The notes beneath the pieces are model-generated. The model was given only the letters and a program-made list of their open reading frames with translations, did no database searches and was not told the origin of the DNA. Shown here piece after piece: positions 8,790 through 17,578 of a stretch of 64,000 nucleotides of DNA. A program made the translations under genes and the position numbers. Source of the DNA: [Zimmermannella] bifida NBRC 103089 (lineage in GTDB: Bacteria; Actinomycetota; Actinomycetes; Actinomycetales; Microbacteriaceae); NCBI RefSeq assembly GCF_001570925.1, contig NZ_BCSP01000008.1:24965-88964 (forward strand), read 5' to 3'. The first letter of the stretch is position 1. The number at the start of each line of letters is the position of its first letter.

Positions 8790-8863
8790 TTGGCGGTCTC
8801 CAGGTCGTGAGGGATGCGGTCAAGATTGGTTCGCTCGGGCGGCGGTTTAGCGCGGTGGTGCGC

Positions 8864-9571
8864 TTAGTTTGCCGGTTTGGTGCCTCGGTGCAGGGCAACA
8901 ATGCCGCCGGTGAGGTTTCGGTGCGCGACATCGCGATAGCCGGCCTTGCGGAGCCAAGCGGCGAATTCGCGCTGTTCGGGCCATGCCTGAATCGAGCGGA
9001 AAAGATAGTCGTACGCTTCCGGATCGCTCGAGACGATATTGACGACACTCGGCATGATCGTGTTCATGTAGGTGTCGTACGCGAACCGCAGCGCAGCGGT
9101 GGTCGGCGTCGAGAATTCACACACGACGATGCGGCCGCCGGGCTTGGTGACGCGCAGCATTTCCGCGAGCGCGAGCTCGGGCTGCTGCACGTTACGGATA
9201 CCGAAGCTGACGGTGGTGACGTCAAAGGTGTTGTCGTCGAACGGTAGCTGGGTGGCGTCGCCCTGCTGGAAGGTGATGTTTGGGTGGTCCCCGTGGCGGC
9301 GAATGCCTTCGCCGATCATGCCGGGGGAAAAGTCGAGACCGGTGACCTGTGCACCGTGGTCGGCGAGGATGCGGGTGACGGTTCCCGTACCGCAGGCGAC
9401 ATCGAGGATGCGCATGCCAGGCTTCGGGTCGATCGCCTTGCGGGTGCGCACGCGCCACGAAGGCGCGAGACCGCCCGAGAGCACGTCGTTGGTGAGGTCA
9501 TACTTGCTCGAGACTCGGTCGAACATTGACGACACATCGGCGGGCCGCTTGGCGAGGTCAGGTTTGGTCAC
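8864..9571 (-). CDS. menG: Demethylmenaquinone methyltransferase
   Basis: 235 aa class I SAM methyltransferase of the UbiE/MenG type: FDRVSSKYDLTNDVLS, SAM loop ILDVACGTGTVTRILADHG, GLDFSPGMI, and family motif DVTTVSFGIRNV. It methylates demethylmenaquinone, the last step of menaquinone synthesis. The GTG start at 9571 has TAGGAT 6 nt upstream, so it is probably leaderless. It is divergent from menF, whose own start is about 130 bp away. Confidence 0.93.
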   Translation of the reverse strand: MTKPDLAKRPADVSSMFDRVSSKYDLTNDVLSGGLAPSWRVRTRKAIDPKPGMRILDVACGTGTVTRILADHGAQVTGLDFSPGMIGEGIRRHGDHPNITFQQGDATQLPFDDNTFDVTTVSFGIRNVQQPELALAEMLRVTKPGGRIVVCEFSTPTTAALRFAYDTYMNTIMPSVVNIVSSDPEAYDYLFRSIQAWPEQREFAAWLRKAGYRDVAHRNLTGGIVALHRGTKPAN

Positions 9572-9577
9572 TCCAAC

Positions 9578-9583
9578 ATCCTA
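9578..9583 (-). promoter_or_regulatory. -10 hexamer of menG (leaderless)
   Basis: TAGGAT on the reverse strand, 6 nt before the GTG start of menG. Confidence 0.5.
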
Positions 9584-9691
9584 CGGTGCGGGCGCATGTC
9601 GTGGCGAAAACCACCGCGCGATGTCGATGATTGTCGGTCAGCCAATTGCAGTGCCGGTACCCATATATCGGTGTACGGCAGGGCTGCCCGG

Positions 9692-9697
9692 TACGCT
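9692..9697 (+). promoter_or_regulatory. -10 hexamer of menF (leaderless)
   Basis: TACGCT, 7 nt before the GTG at 9705. It decides the start over in-frame codons farther upstream. Confidence 0.5.
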
Positions 9698-9704
9698 GGC
9701 TGAC

Positions 9705-11015
9705 GTGAACGTTCCCGTACTTCGTGTGCGCACCCGCCGCATCCCCACCCCCGAACATCTGCTCGGATACGCGGACGCCAAATCTCCAATCGCCTGGCTG
9801 CGCCGCGACGACGGTCTGGTTGCGCGGGGCGAAGTGTGGCGCATCGATACGTTTGGTGCCGACCGGTTTCAGGATGCGCAGCGACAGTGGCGCGAGTTGG
9901 TTGCGGCCGCTGAGGTGCACGATGAAGTCGCGGTTCCCGGTAGCGGGTTGGTTGCGTTCGGTGCCTTTGCGTTTGCTGCCAGCTCAAGCACCCCGAGCAC
10001 ACTGATCGTGCCCGAGTACATTGTCGGGACGGTTGGCGAGGTCAGTTTCTTGACCGAGATTCAGGTTGCCGCCGATAGTCCCGCGTTCGACGACGAACTC
10101 GCGGGTGATGCGCCGGTGACTGCCGCTATTCCCGCACCGCACCCGCTTGGCGTACCCGCAACGACCGCGCTGCATCCGGGACACGTGACCGAAGCGGCGC
10201 ACCGACAGGCGGTGACCGAGGCCGTGGCCCGCATCCGTACCGGTGCGCTCGCCAAGGTGGTGATTGCCCGCGACTTGGTGGGCACGCTCACGGCCGATGC
10301 CGACCGTAGATCGGTCGTCGAACGCCTGCACGCTGACTATCCCGAGACGTGGACCTATTGCGTGGACGGTCTCGTGGGCGCGAGCCCTGAGATGCTCGGC
10401 CGGGTGATTGACGGCGCGGTGACGGCGCGGGTGCTGGCGGGCACGATGCCGCGGCACCCGAACGCGGACGCCGATGTGCGCGTGGGCGAAGATCTGCTGC
10501 ACTCACCCAAGAACCGTGAAGAGCACAAGTACGCGATCGATTCGGCGCTCGCGTCGATGAGTGGGATGCGCCAGGTTGCGACGGCCGCGGACGATCTCGA
10601 TGGCGGGCTCACAGCATCGCCCGAGCCGTTCTTGTTGAAGCTGCCGAACGTCTGGCATTTGGCGAGCGATATTCGCGGCACGCTGCCCGAGGACGCGACG
10701 GTGTTTGATCTCATCGAGGCACTGCATCCGACCGCTGCCGTTGGTGGCACACCTCGGGATGCGGCGATGCGGTTGATTGCCGAGCTCGAGGGTGTCGATC
10801 GTGGTCGCTATGCCGGGCCGGTGGGTTGGTGTTCGGCAACCGGTGATGGCGAATGGGTGATTGCCCTTCGTGGCGCGCAGATTACCGGCAACCGCGTCGT
10901 GGCAATGGCCGGTGGCGGCATCGTCGCGAGTTCAGACCCCGCCGAGGAATACGCCGAGACGATGCCGAAGTTCCGCCCGATCGTGACGGCGTTCGCCGAG
11001 CGCGAGTCGAACTGA
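9705..11015 (+). CDS. menF: Isochorismate synthase
   Basis: 436 aa chorismate-binding enzyme. The C-terminal domain carries KVVIARDLVG, ASPEMLGRVIDG, SPKNREEHKYAID, LHPTAAVGGTPRDAA and GWCSATGDGEWVIALRGAQI, the conserved core of MenF/EntC enzymes. It converts chorismate to isochorismate, the entry to menaquinone. The frame is open well upstream (to 9072), but that part is antisense to menG. The -10 hexamer sets the start at 9705. It converges with the PPK2 gene 38 bp on. Confidence 0.92.
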   Translation: MNVPVLRVRTRRIPTPEHLLGYADAKSPIAWLRRDDGLVARGEVWRIDTFGADRFQDAQRQWRELVAAAEVHDEVAVPGSGLVAFGAFAFAASSSTPSTLIVPEYIVGTVGEVSFLTEIQVAADSPAFDDELAGDAPVTAAIPAPHPLGVPATTALHPGHVTEAAHRQAVTEAVARIRTGALAKVVIARDLVGTLTADADRRSVVERLHADYPETWTYCVDGLVGASPEMLGRVIDGAVTARVLAGTMPRHPNADADVRVGEDLLHSPKNREEHKYAIDSALASMSGMRQVATAADDLDGGLTASPEPFLLKLPNVWHLASDIRGTLPEDATVFDLIEALHPTAAVGGTPRDAAMRLIAELEGVDRGRYAGPVGWCSATGDGEWVIALRGAQITGNRVVAMAGGGIVASSDPAEEYAETMPKFRPIVTAFAERESN

Positions 11016-11053
11016 CGCCCCAGGCCGGTACGACAACCCAGGCCGGCAGCGCG

Positions 11054-11950
11054 CTAGCTCTGCTTGAGGCGTTGCAGTTCGACGGCCGGGTCGAAGTCCG
11101 CCTTCGGCCATTCGAGGTTGAGTCCGTCGAGCGTCTGTCGAATCAGGTGCTTAATCACCAGTCGCGCGTACCACTTGCGGTTCGCCGGAACGACCCACCA
11201 GGGGGCCTGTTCGGTGGCAGTGCGCTGAATCGCAATCTCGTACGCCTGCTGGTACTCATCCCAGAGTTCGCGCTCGTCGATGTCGCCGGGGTTGTACTTC
11301 CAGTGCTTGTCGGGGCGTTCGAGGCGTTCCTGCAGTCGTTCGCCCTGCTCTTCCTTGCTGATGTGCAGCATGACCTTGATGAGCTTGGTGCCGGAATCCT
11401 GCACGCGCTGTTCGAAATCAACGATGGCACCGTAGCGGCGCTCGATCTCGGCCGCGGGCGCGAACTGGCGCACTCGCTGAATGAGCACGTCTTCGTAGTG
11501 CGAGCGGTCAAAGACACCGATGTGGCCGCGCTGCGGCAGCTTCTTGTCGATGCGCCAGAGGAAGTCGTGCTGACGCTCTTCTTCGGTCGGTGCTTTGAAC
11601 GATGCGAGCTGGAGTCCTTGCGGGTCAACGGCACCGAGCACGTGGCGCACAACGCCACCCTTGCCCGAGGTGTCCATGCCCTGCAGCACCAACAGCACTG
11701 CGGGTGCATCCGGGTTTTCAACGCGCGCCTGGGCGAACATGCGCTCCTGGAGCTCGGCGAGGGCGGGGTCGGAACGCTCGATCTCAGCTTGGGCCTGCGC
11801 CTTGGCTTTCTTGACGTCGCCGATGAGGCCGGGCGTATCGTCGGGCGAAATCTGCGCGAGCGAGAACGACGGCCCGGTAACCTTGAGCGCCGCCTGAGCA
11901 GCATCGAAATTGAAGTATGGGGCAGGGCTGGATGCGGTCGTTTTCGCCAT
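11054..11950 (-). CDS. ppk2: Polyphosphate kinase 2 family phosphotransferase
   Basis: 298 aa. Walker A QGMDTSGKGGVVRHV, lid/Walker B FDRSHYEDVLIQRV, and ANRKWYARLVIKHL near the end are typical of single-domain PPK2 enzymes, which use polyphosphate to phosphorylate nucleotides. The class (AMP, ADP or NDP preference) cannot be told by eye. The start is the ATG at 11950, with TACGCT 6 nt upstream; a longer frame would overlap menD. It sits inside the menaquinone cluster without an obvious metabolic link. Confidence 0.9.
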   Translation of the reverse strand: MAKTTASSPAPYFNFDAAQAALKVTGPSFSLAQISPDDTPGLIGDVKKAKAQAQAEIERSDPALAELQERMFAQARVENPDAPAVLLVLQGMDTSGKGGVVRHVLGAVDPQGLQLASFKAPTEEERQHDFLWRIDKKLPQRGHIGVFDRSHYEDVLIQRVRQFAPAAEIERRYGAIVDFEQRVQDSGTKLIKVMLHISKEEQGERLQERLERPDKHWKYNPGDIDERELWDEYQQAYEIAIQRTATEQAPWWVVPANRKWYARLVIKHLIRQTLDGLNLEWPKADFDPAVELQRLKQS

Positions 11951-11956
11951 AGTTCG

Positions 11957-11962
11957 AGCGTA
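11957..11962 (-). promoter_or_regulatory. -10 hexamer of ppk2 (leaderless)
   Basis: TACGCT on the reverse strand, 6 nt before the ATG of the PPK2 gene. Confidence 0.5.
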
Positions 11963-11984
11963 GTCCGCCGAGCTGTGTTTCCCG

Positions 11985-13943
11985 CTAGCGCGCCAACGGC
12001 ACCTCAATCACCACGCGCTCATGATGCTGGTCGGTGAGCGCAGCTTCGAGTTCGGCGCGGGTGCGCGCGACGCGATGCGACCAGCCGAAGGCCTTCGCGA
12101 GCGCGGCGACATCCGCCTGCTGCGGCGTGAACTGCACGCGATCAAAGGCGGCGGCGTCGGCGCTATCGCGCACTTCAAGCAGGTCGAAGATCGTACCGCC
12201 ACCGTCGTTACCAACGACAATCTGCATCCGCGGTGCGCGTTCGCCGCCCTGGCCAACGAGCAGCGACGAGACATCGTGCAGGAACGCGAGGTCGCCCATC
12301 ACGACGCGGGTGATGCCGGTTTGTGATTTCGCGTCGTCCCCGAATTGGCTGCCAATAGCCACGCCGAGGCCGGTTGCGATCGTGCCGTCGATTCCCGCAA
12401 GCCCGCGGTTGGCGTGCACGGTAATGCGCTTGCCGTTGACCCGTGCATCAAAGTCGCGAATGAGTCGGGATGCGGCCAAGACGAGTCGGTCGTGCGGCCA
12501 CGTGTGCTGCCAGACCGCGTCAACAAGCATCTCGCGGGTGATCGCTTCGCGCGAGACCGCAAGCTCTTGACGCCCGAACGCGGCACGATCACGCAGGTTG
12601 GCACTGCGCGAGGCCGCAATGTCTGGCGAACGCGGATCGCTGGATCGTGCGCGCTCGATTTCACGGGATGCATCCACCCAGCTGGCGAGCATGCGTTCGG
12701 CTTCGCGACGCAATTGGAAGAGCTCATCGCTGGACGACAATTGCGAGGCACCGAACGCGAGCACGCGAATCATGTCGGCATGTTCAACATCAGGAGTCGG
12801 CTGAAACGGCGCTGTTTGTGGCGTATCGACCACGATGATGCGGAGGCCGTCGCGCTGCAGGAGTGCGGTGGCCTCACGGCTCAGCGTGGGCCGACCGTAG
12901 ACGATGACCTGCTCGATGTTGTCGCGCAGCCCGGGGATCGGGCTGTTCGGGCCGAGCAGGTCTCGGTACGCGACGATGAGGTTGCGACCAAACCGTGCGC
13001 CACTGGCGACTTCGGCAATGAGCGGCCAACCACCCTTGCGGGCGACGCGCTCGGCTTCGGGGCCGGCACCCGCACCGGCGACAACCACCGTCGCCGGCCA
13101 GTTAATCGGGTCGATTTCGATGACGGTGCGTTCGTCACCGATCTCGCGTTCGCGGCGCTGCACATACGACTTTTCGCGCGCTTCGGCACGTTGTTTGAGC
13201 TCGTTGGCAATCAGCTCCGCGAGTTCCGGTGGCAGGCCGCGAACGTCTTTGTGCGGGGTGTGGATGCGGCGGTCACCTTCGCTGCCGGGCCAAGCCGTCG
13301 GCGTGCCTTCGGGCACGCCCGGCAGCTGCGACATGTTGGCGACCCGTCCACCGTCTCCGTTATCACCGTTCGCGGCAACATCATCGAATCGTGCCGAGAG
13401 GTCGGGCACCGCGGCCGAAAGCGGTTCGCGGTAAGCAACGTTGAGGTGCCAAACGTGTTCCGCTTCGGCCAGTTGCTGCCCGGCAGAACGCGCCCAGGTG
13501 AGGTGCATGGGGTCGTCATCGGGCGCCGAGAGCGAGGTCGTTTGAATGAGCGGCCCGAAGATGCCCACCTGCTGGGTCGATTGGTTCGCGCCTGCGGCTA
13601 CCGCTTCGGCGGGCCGGTCTGCCGTCAACGCCACCAGCGGCAACCCGCTGTGATGCGCTTCGAGCATCGCCGGATGCAGGTTTGCGACGGCCGTACCCGA
13701 GGTGGTGATGACCGGAACGGGCACACCCGTTTCGCGCACCAACCCGAGCGCGAGGAACGCCGCCGATCGTTCATCCACCCGCACATGCAGGCGAACCTTG
13801 CCGATGCGTTCGAGTTCAGCCGCTACGAGCGCGAGCGCCTGCGATCGCGAACCCGGACATACGACGATGTCCTGCACGCCGCCCCGTACGGCCGCAACCA
13901 AGAGCTCGACTGCGGCGTCCAACGAAGGCGATGCACAACTCAT
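11985..13943 (-). CDS. menD: 2-succinyl-5-enolpyruvyl-6-hydroxy-3-cyclohexene-1-carboxylate synthase
   Basis: 652 aa ThDP enzyme. The N-terminal region has DIVVCPGSRSQALALVA, VRVDERSAAFLALGLV (ThDP-activating Glu), VITTSGTAVANLHPAMLEAH and PLVALTADRPAE. The C-terminal pyrophosphate domain has NRGLAGIDGTIATGLG, MGDLAFLHD and VVGNDGGGTIFDLL. It adds a succinyl semialdehyde unit from 2-oxoglutarate to isochorismate. It is longer than common MenD (about 550-570 aa); a poorly conserved stretch around residues 190-270 accounts for part of this. The ATG overlaps the upstream gene's stop by 4 nt (ATGA), indicating translational coupling. Confidence 0.93.
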   Translation of the reverse strand: MSCASPSLDAAVELLVAAVRGGVQDIVVCPGSRSQALALVAAELERIGKVRLHVRVDERSAAFLALGLVRETGVPVPVITTSGTAVANLHPAMLEAHHSGLPLVALTADRPAEAVAAGANQSTQQVGIFGPLIQTTSLSAPDDDPMHLTWARSAGQQLAEAEHVWHLNVAYREPLSAAVPDLSARFDDVAANGDNGDGGRVANMSQLPGVPEGTPTAWPGSEGDRRIHTPHKDVRGLPPELAELIANELKQRAEAREKSYVQRREREIGDERTVIEIDPINWPATVVVAGAGAGPEAERVARKGGWPLIAEVASGARFGRNLIVAYRDLLGPNSPIPGLRDNIEQVIVYGRPTLSREATALLQRDGLRIIVVDTPQTAPFQPTPDVEHADMIRVLAFGASQLSSSDELFQLRREAERMLASWVDASREIERARSSDPRSPDIAASRSANLRDRAAFGRQELAVSREAITREMLVDAVWQHTWPHDRLVLAASRLIRDFDARVNGKRITVHANRGLAGIDGTIATGLGVAIGSQFGDDAKSQTGITRVVMGDLAFLHDVSSLLVGQGGERAPRMQIVVGNDGGGTIFDLLEVRDSADAAAFDRVQFTPQQADVAALAKAFGWSHRVARTRAELEAALTDQHHERVVIEVPLAR

Positions 13944-14392
13944 CGTGTGGGTTCTCCTTCGTCGGAACCGTTCGTGTCGAAGTGGTCGGGGCCGTCAGCG
14001 TTGGGGCGTGACTCGTCGCCGGTGTCTGGGTTTGAGGGCGCCGGGTTCGACGGATGCTTATCCATGCTGTCGCGACGCGACTGCGCGATTTCTTCGTCGA
14101 GCTTGCGCATCTCTTCTTCGAGTTCGCGGATGCGCGCATCATGCGCCGTTTCGCGAGTATTGATGGTGTCGGGGTGCATGCTCGGCACCACCGGTCCGCT
14201 CGCCTGACCGCTGGACTTGCCGATAAACATCCACAGCAACGGACCGACAACCGGCAGCAGCAGGATGACGACCAGCCAGATTGGCTTCTGCATCACCTTG
14301 GCGCGACGAGCATCGGTCATCGCGCAATCGACGACCGCGTACACCGACAGCACGACGACGACAACGATGCCAAGAATGACCCAACGTCCCAT
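13940..14392 (-). CDS. Small membrane protein with PLDc_N-type anchor
   Basis: 150 aa. Two hydrophobic helices (WVILGIVVVVVLSVYAVVD and PIWLVVILLLPVVGPLLWMF) flank a short basic loop, the layout of the PLD-nuclease N-terminal domain found alone in many actinobacterial genes. A charged helical region (ELEEEMRKLDEEIAQSRRD) and a Pro/Asp-rich tail follow. The function is unknown. The start at 14392 is chosen because TACAAT lies 7 nt upstream. It overlaps menD, so co-expression is likely. Confidence 0.8.
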   Translation of the reverse strand: MGRWVILGIVVVVVLSVYAVVDCAMTDARRAKVMQKPIWLVVILLLPVVGPLLWMFIGKSSGQASGPVVPSMHPDTINTRETAHDARIRELEEEMRKLDEEIAQSRRDSMDKHPSNPAPSNPDTGDESRPNADGPDHFDTNGSDEGEPTR

Positions 14393-14399
14393 GCCTGCG

Positions 14400-14405
14400 A
14401 TTGTA
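14400..14405 (-). promoter_or_regulatory. -10 hexamer of the PLDc_N-menD operon (leaderless)
   Basis: TACAAT on the reverse strand, 7 nt before the ATG at 14392. Confidence 0.5.
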
Positions 14406-14542
14406 CCCATCTCGGTGACGCGGCGATCTCAGCATCCGAGCGCATAAATTGGCCGTGGCCGGGCGAAAAACCGTGGACGCTCGATGCATCCGCACCGATC
14501 GGACGCGCACGTGCACGGCTGCGAGGGCTGCAGTGCTGCGCC

Positions 14543-14548
14543 TAAGCT
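14543..14548 (+). promoter_or_regulatory. -10 hexamer of the DUF4229 gene (leaderless)
   Basis: TAAGCT, 6 nt before the GTG at 14555. Confidence 0.5.
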
Positions 14549-14554
14549 AGGCAT

Positions 14555-14992
14555 GTGACCGAGCCAATTGATTCAACATCGCGACCCGACGCATCCGCCG
14601 AGATGCCCGAGGAGCACGACACCACGACCGACACCGCAGCCAACGCCGAGCAGAACGACGCGGCAGTGCCGTACCCCGACATGATGTCGATCGGCAAGGC
14701 CTGGCTGATCTATACCTCGGTGCGCATTCTGTCGTTTGTCATCCCGTTCGCGCTCGTGTATCTCGCATTGACCCCGTGGAAGTGGGAGTGGCTCGCCGCC
14801 CTGATCGCGGGAACGCTGATCAGTTTCCTCGTCTCGCAGATCTTCCTACGCGATGCGCGTGCCGCCATTGGCTACTCGATCCAGCGGCGCCGAGAGGCGC
14901 GCACGGACACCCGTACCCGCGCCGATCGCGAAGAAGACGCGCTGCTGGATGCAGCGGAGCGCGAAGCAAACACCGGTCGCGAAGACCGCTAG
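14555..14992 (+). CDS. DUF4229-like membrane protein
   Basis: 145 aa. An acidic Thr/Asp-rich N-terminus (about 45 residues) precedes two hydrophobic helices (VRILSFVIPFALVYLAL and WLAALIAGTLISFLVSQIFL) and an Arg/Glu-rich tail. This matches the small actinobacterial DUF4229 membrane proteins often found next to menA or other men genes. No function is known. It converges with menA, 36 bp away. Confidence 0.75.
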   Translation: MTEPIDSTSRPDASAEMPEEHDTTTDTAANAEQNDAAVPYPDMMSIGKAWLIYTSVRILSFVIPFALVYLALTPWKWEWLAALIAGTLISFLVSQIFLRDARAAIGYSIQRRREARTDTRTRADREEDALLDAAEREANTGREDR

Positions 14993-15028
14993 CAGGCGCA
15001 GCCTAGCGGGCACCGCGCCCGCACCAGG

Positions 15029-16021
15029 CTACGGCGCGGGAACCGGCGGCAGATCGGGCAGGGTCGAAAGCACGATCATCGGAATCACCAGGGCTGCGCT
15101 GAGCAGCAGCGCCCACACGAGCGATCCGATCGACGTGAGCTTGAGCGCCAAGATCAGATCCTTCGGCCGCAGCGAGGTCGACGTGATGATGACTGCCGGC
15201 ACGATCAGCAGCAGTGCAAAGAGCGAGAAGCCGGCGAGCGGATACACCAGCATGAAGACGCCGCTCACCAGGAACGGCGCCAGCGCCATGACCGCGAACA
15301 GGATGCGGCTCCAGCGGTAACCGATGCGGCTGGCGAGCGTGTGCTTGCCCGCGAGCTTGTCCTGCTCGATGTCGCGGATGTTGTTCACCATCAGCACGGC
15401 ACAGGCGAAGAGCCCCGCAGCGACCGCAACCACCCACGTATCGGTCGGCACGAACCCGACCATGACGAACGTCGTACCCGCCGTGGCGACCAAACCAAAG
15501 AACACAAACACGAACAGCTCACCGAGCCCCGCGTATCCGTATGGCCGCTTACCGCCGGTGTAGAACCATGCCGCCAGGATGCAGACGATACCGACGGCGA
15601 TCAGCCACCAGTGACCGGTGCGCACCACCAGGAACAGTCCCGCGAGCGCCGCGAGTCCAAAGAACGCGAACGCGGTGTTGCGCACGAGTGCAGGCTTGAC
15701 CAGTCCAGCGCCAGTAAGTCGTGCCGGTCCCACGCGCACATCGTCGGTACCGCGAATACCGTCGGAGTAGTCGTTCGCGTAGTTCACACCGATCTGCAGG
15801 AAGAGCGCAACTGCAAGCGCGGCAAGTGCGCGCACCCAGTGGTAGTCACCCGGGTTAATGACGGTCGCCGTAGCGAAACCGAGCGCTACCGGCACGACGG
15901 CGAGCGGTAGGGTCCGAAGCCGCGCACCTTCCACCCAATCGCCGAATGTGGCGGTGCGCTGCACCGGCGCGGTGCGCTTTCGGGGTTGCTGGGAAGGGCT
16001 GCGACGTTTGGACTTAGACAC
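15029..16021 (-). CDS. menA: 1,4-dihydroxy-2-naphthoate polyprenyltransferase
   Basis: 330 aa UbiA-superfamily integral membrane enzyme with about eight or nine helices. First Asp-rich motif NYANDYSDGIRGTDDVRVGP, second VNNIRDIEQDKLAGKHTLASRIG. It attaches the polyprenyl chain to DHNA, giving demethylmenaquinone, the substrate of MenG. The N-terminal 25 residues are Lys/Arg-rich and probably cytoplasmic. The GTG start at 16021 has TAGAAT 6 nt upstream. The same-strand menE ends 10 bp upstream of it. Confidence 0.92.
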   Translation of the reverse strand: MSKSKRRSPSQQPRKRTAPVQRTATFGDWVEGARLRTLPLAVVPVALGFATATVINPGDYHWVRALAALAVALFLQIGVNYANDYSDGIRGTDDVRVGPARLTGAGLVKPALVRNTAFAFFGLAALAGLFLVVRTGHWWLIAVGIVCILAAWFYTGGKRPYGYAGLGELFVFVFFGLVATAGTTFVMVGFVPTDTWVVAVAAGLFACAVLMVNNIRDIEQDKLAGKHTLASRIGYRWSRILFAVMALAPFLVSGVFMLVYPLAGFSLFALLLIVPAVIITSTSLRPKDLILALKLTSIGSLVWALLLSAALVIPMIVLSTLPDLPPVPAP

Positions 16022-16027
16022 GCGCCG

Positions 16028-16033
16028 ATTCTA
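16028..16033 (-). promoter_or_regulatory. -10 hexamer of menA (leaderless)
   Basis: TAGAAT on the reverse strand, 6 nt before the GTG at 16021, overlapping the end of menE. Confidence 0.5.
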
Positions 16034-17551
16034 GGCCGGACTCGTTTCGTCTGCACGCGACGCGGTTCGATCGTAGGCCTCTTGGGCAAGCTGGGCGCAG
16101 CGCTTGCGGTCGGGTTTCCCGCTGGCAAGGCGCGGAAGTTGCGGCAGGTTTAGCCAGTGTGCCGGGCGAGCGGCGACGCCGAAGGGTTCGAGGGCGGTGC
16201 GGATGCGGTCACGCGCGTCGGCGGGCACCTCGGCGGATGCGGTTGGTGGTGCGGGGTCGGGCGCAAGATCTGGCCCGGCAGCGTACGTGACAGCCACGCG
16301 CTGCCCCCACTGTGCATCCGCAATCGCCACAACGGCGACTTCGCCGCCGACGATCGCCGCGGCGGCTGCGCGTTCGAGTTCGTCGAGGTCGACTTTCACC
16401 CCGCCCGAGATGATGACGTTGTCGAGCCGGCCGGTGACCGAAATGGTGCCGTCTTCGTTGATGCGTCCGGCGTCTCCGGTGCGGTACCAGCGAGTGCCGT
16501 CCGCATCAGTGATGAAGCGGGCTGCCGTGCGTTCGGGGTCGCCCAGGTACCCCTCGGCGAGGGTTGGGGATGCGATCTGGAGTTCGCCGTCGACCTCGCG
16601 CAGGTGCACCCACGGCAGCGGATAGCCGTCATACGCAATGCCACCGGCAGTTTCACTCGAACCATAGGTTGCGATCACCGGCCAGCCGCGCAGTTGGGCG
16701 GCGCGACGCATTGGTGCCGGAATTGCCTGTCCACCCACCAGGATCGCTTCGAAGCGGCGCATCACGGTATCGACCCGTTCGGTGTGCAGGTCGTCGAGCA
16801 AGCGACCGAGCTGCACCGGCACGAGTGAGACGTAGCGACGATCGCCGGTCATCGTTTCGGCAAGGGTGCAGAAGGATTCCACCGCAAAGTGCGCCTCGTC
16901 GTAGCGCACCGGCGCGGTGTTCGCCGCGAATGCGCGCACCGTCACTTGGAGCCCAGCGATGTAGTGCTCGGGCAGAGCGAGCAGCCACTGGCGTGAGCCC
17001 TGGTCGTTGACGGTCGCGAGTGCCGCGGGATCCGCCGCTACCGGGTCGGTACCCGCACGCAGGGCGTCGAAGTAGCCGTAAGTTGCCGCGGCTCCCGCTA
17101 GCAGTGCGCGAGCGCTGAGCATCACACGCTTGGGTGCCGACATCGATCCGCTCGTTTCGATCACGACCGCGACCTGTTCGGGAACGAGCTGCGTCTCCCC
17201 CGCGTCAACGGATGCATCCTGTACCGACGCTGCGACCGTCTCGTTCGCATCCGGTACCGGCAAGTACGCGGGTCCGGTGGCCGAGCGCGTCGCCGCACAG
17301 ATTTCTGGCAGCATCCCGGCCATCTCGCTCGCCGGCACGCGCCGCAGCGGCCGCCGCGAATCCTGCACCAGGCCCACCTGCTGGCTCGCACGATCGGCCC
17401 GCGGCTGCCCGGTCACTCGGCCGATGCCGTGCGGCGTGGACTCGCTACCGTCGCCTCCCGACCGAGCATCTGCATCCGCGCTACCGGTACGCTGCGACTG
17501 CTTGGCCGGCCGCCACGGGCGACCGATGCCAGAGATTCCTTCGCCCCGCAT
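16031..17551 (-). CDS. menE: o-succinylbenzoate-CoA ligase (AMP-binding)
   Basis: 506 aa adenylate-forming enzyme. The P-loop is IETSGSMSAPKRVMLS (usual form TSGSTGxPK, so Thr-Gly is replaced by Met-Ser). It continues with ATYGSSETAGGIAYDG, WYRTGDAGRI, GRLDNVIISGGVKVDL and the catalytic Lys in LPRLASGKPDRKRCA. It activates o-succinylbenzoate to its CoA ester. About 130 residues before the P-loop are low-complexity (Arg/Ser/Asp-rich) and unlike a normal MenE N-terminus, so the true start may lie inside the assigned frame. The gene is 27 bp downstream of menB. Confidence 0.85.
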   Translation of the reverse strand: MRGEGISGIGRPWRPAKQSQRTGSADADARSGGDGSESTPHGIGRVTGQPRADRASQQVGLVQDSRRPLRRVPASEMAGMLPEICAATRSATGPAYLPVPDANETVAASVQDASVDAGETQLVPEQVAVVIETSGSMSAPKRVMLSARALLAGAAATYGYFDALRAGTDPVAADPAALATVNDQGSRQWLLALPEHYIAGLQVTVRAFAANTAPVRYDEAHFAVESFCTLAETMTGDRRYVSLVPVQLGRLLDDLHTERVDTVMRRFEAILVGGQAIPAPMRRAAQLRGWPVIATYGSSETAGGIAYDGYPLPWVHLREVDGELQIASPTLAEGYLGDPERTAARFITDADGTRWYRTGDAGRINEDGTISVTGRLDNVIISGGVKVDLDELERAAAAAIVGGEVAVVAIADAQWGQRVAVTYAAGPDLAPDPAPPTASAEVPADARDRIRTALEPFGVAARPAHWLNLPQLPRLASGKPDRKRCAQLAQEAYDRTASRADETSPA

Positions 17552-17578
17552 TCCGCTACCTACTGTGTTCGCTGCCGC

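Noticed and set aside
12345..14207. 620-codon open frame on the + strand
   Set aside because: Antisense to menD.
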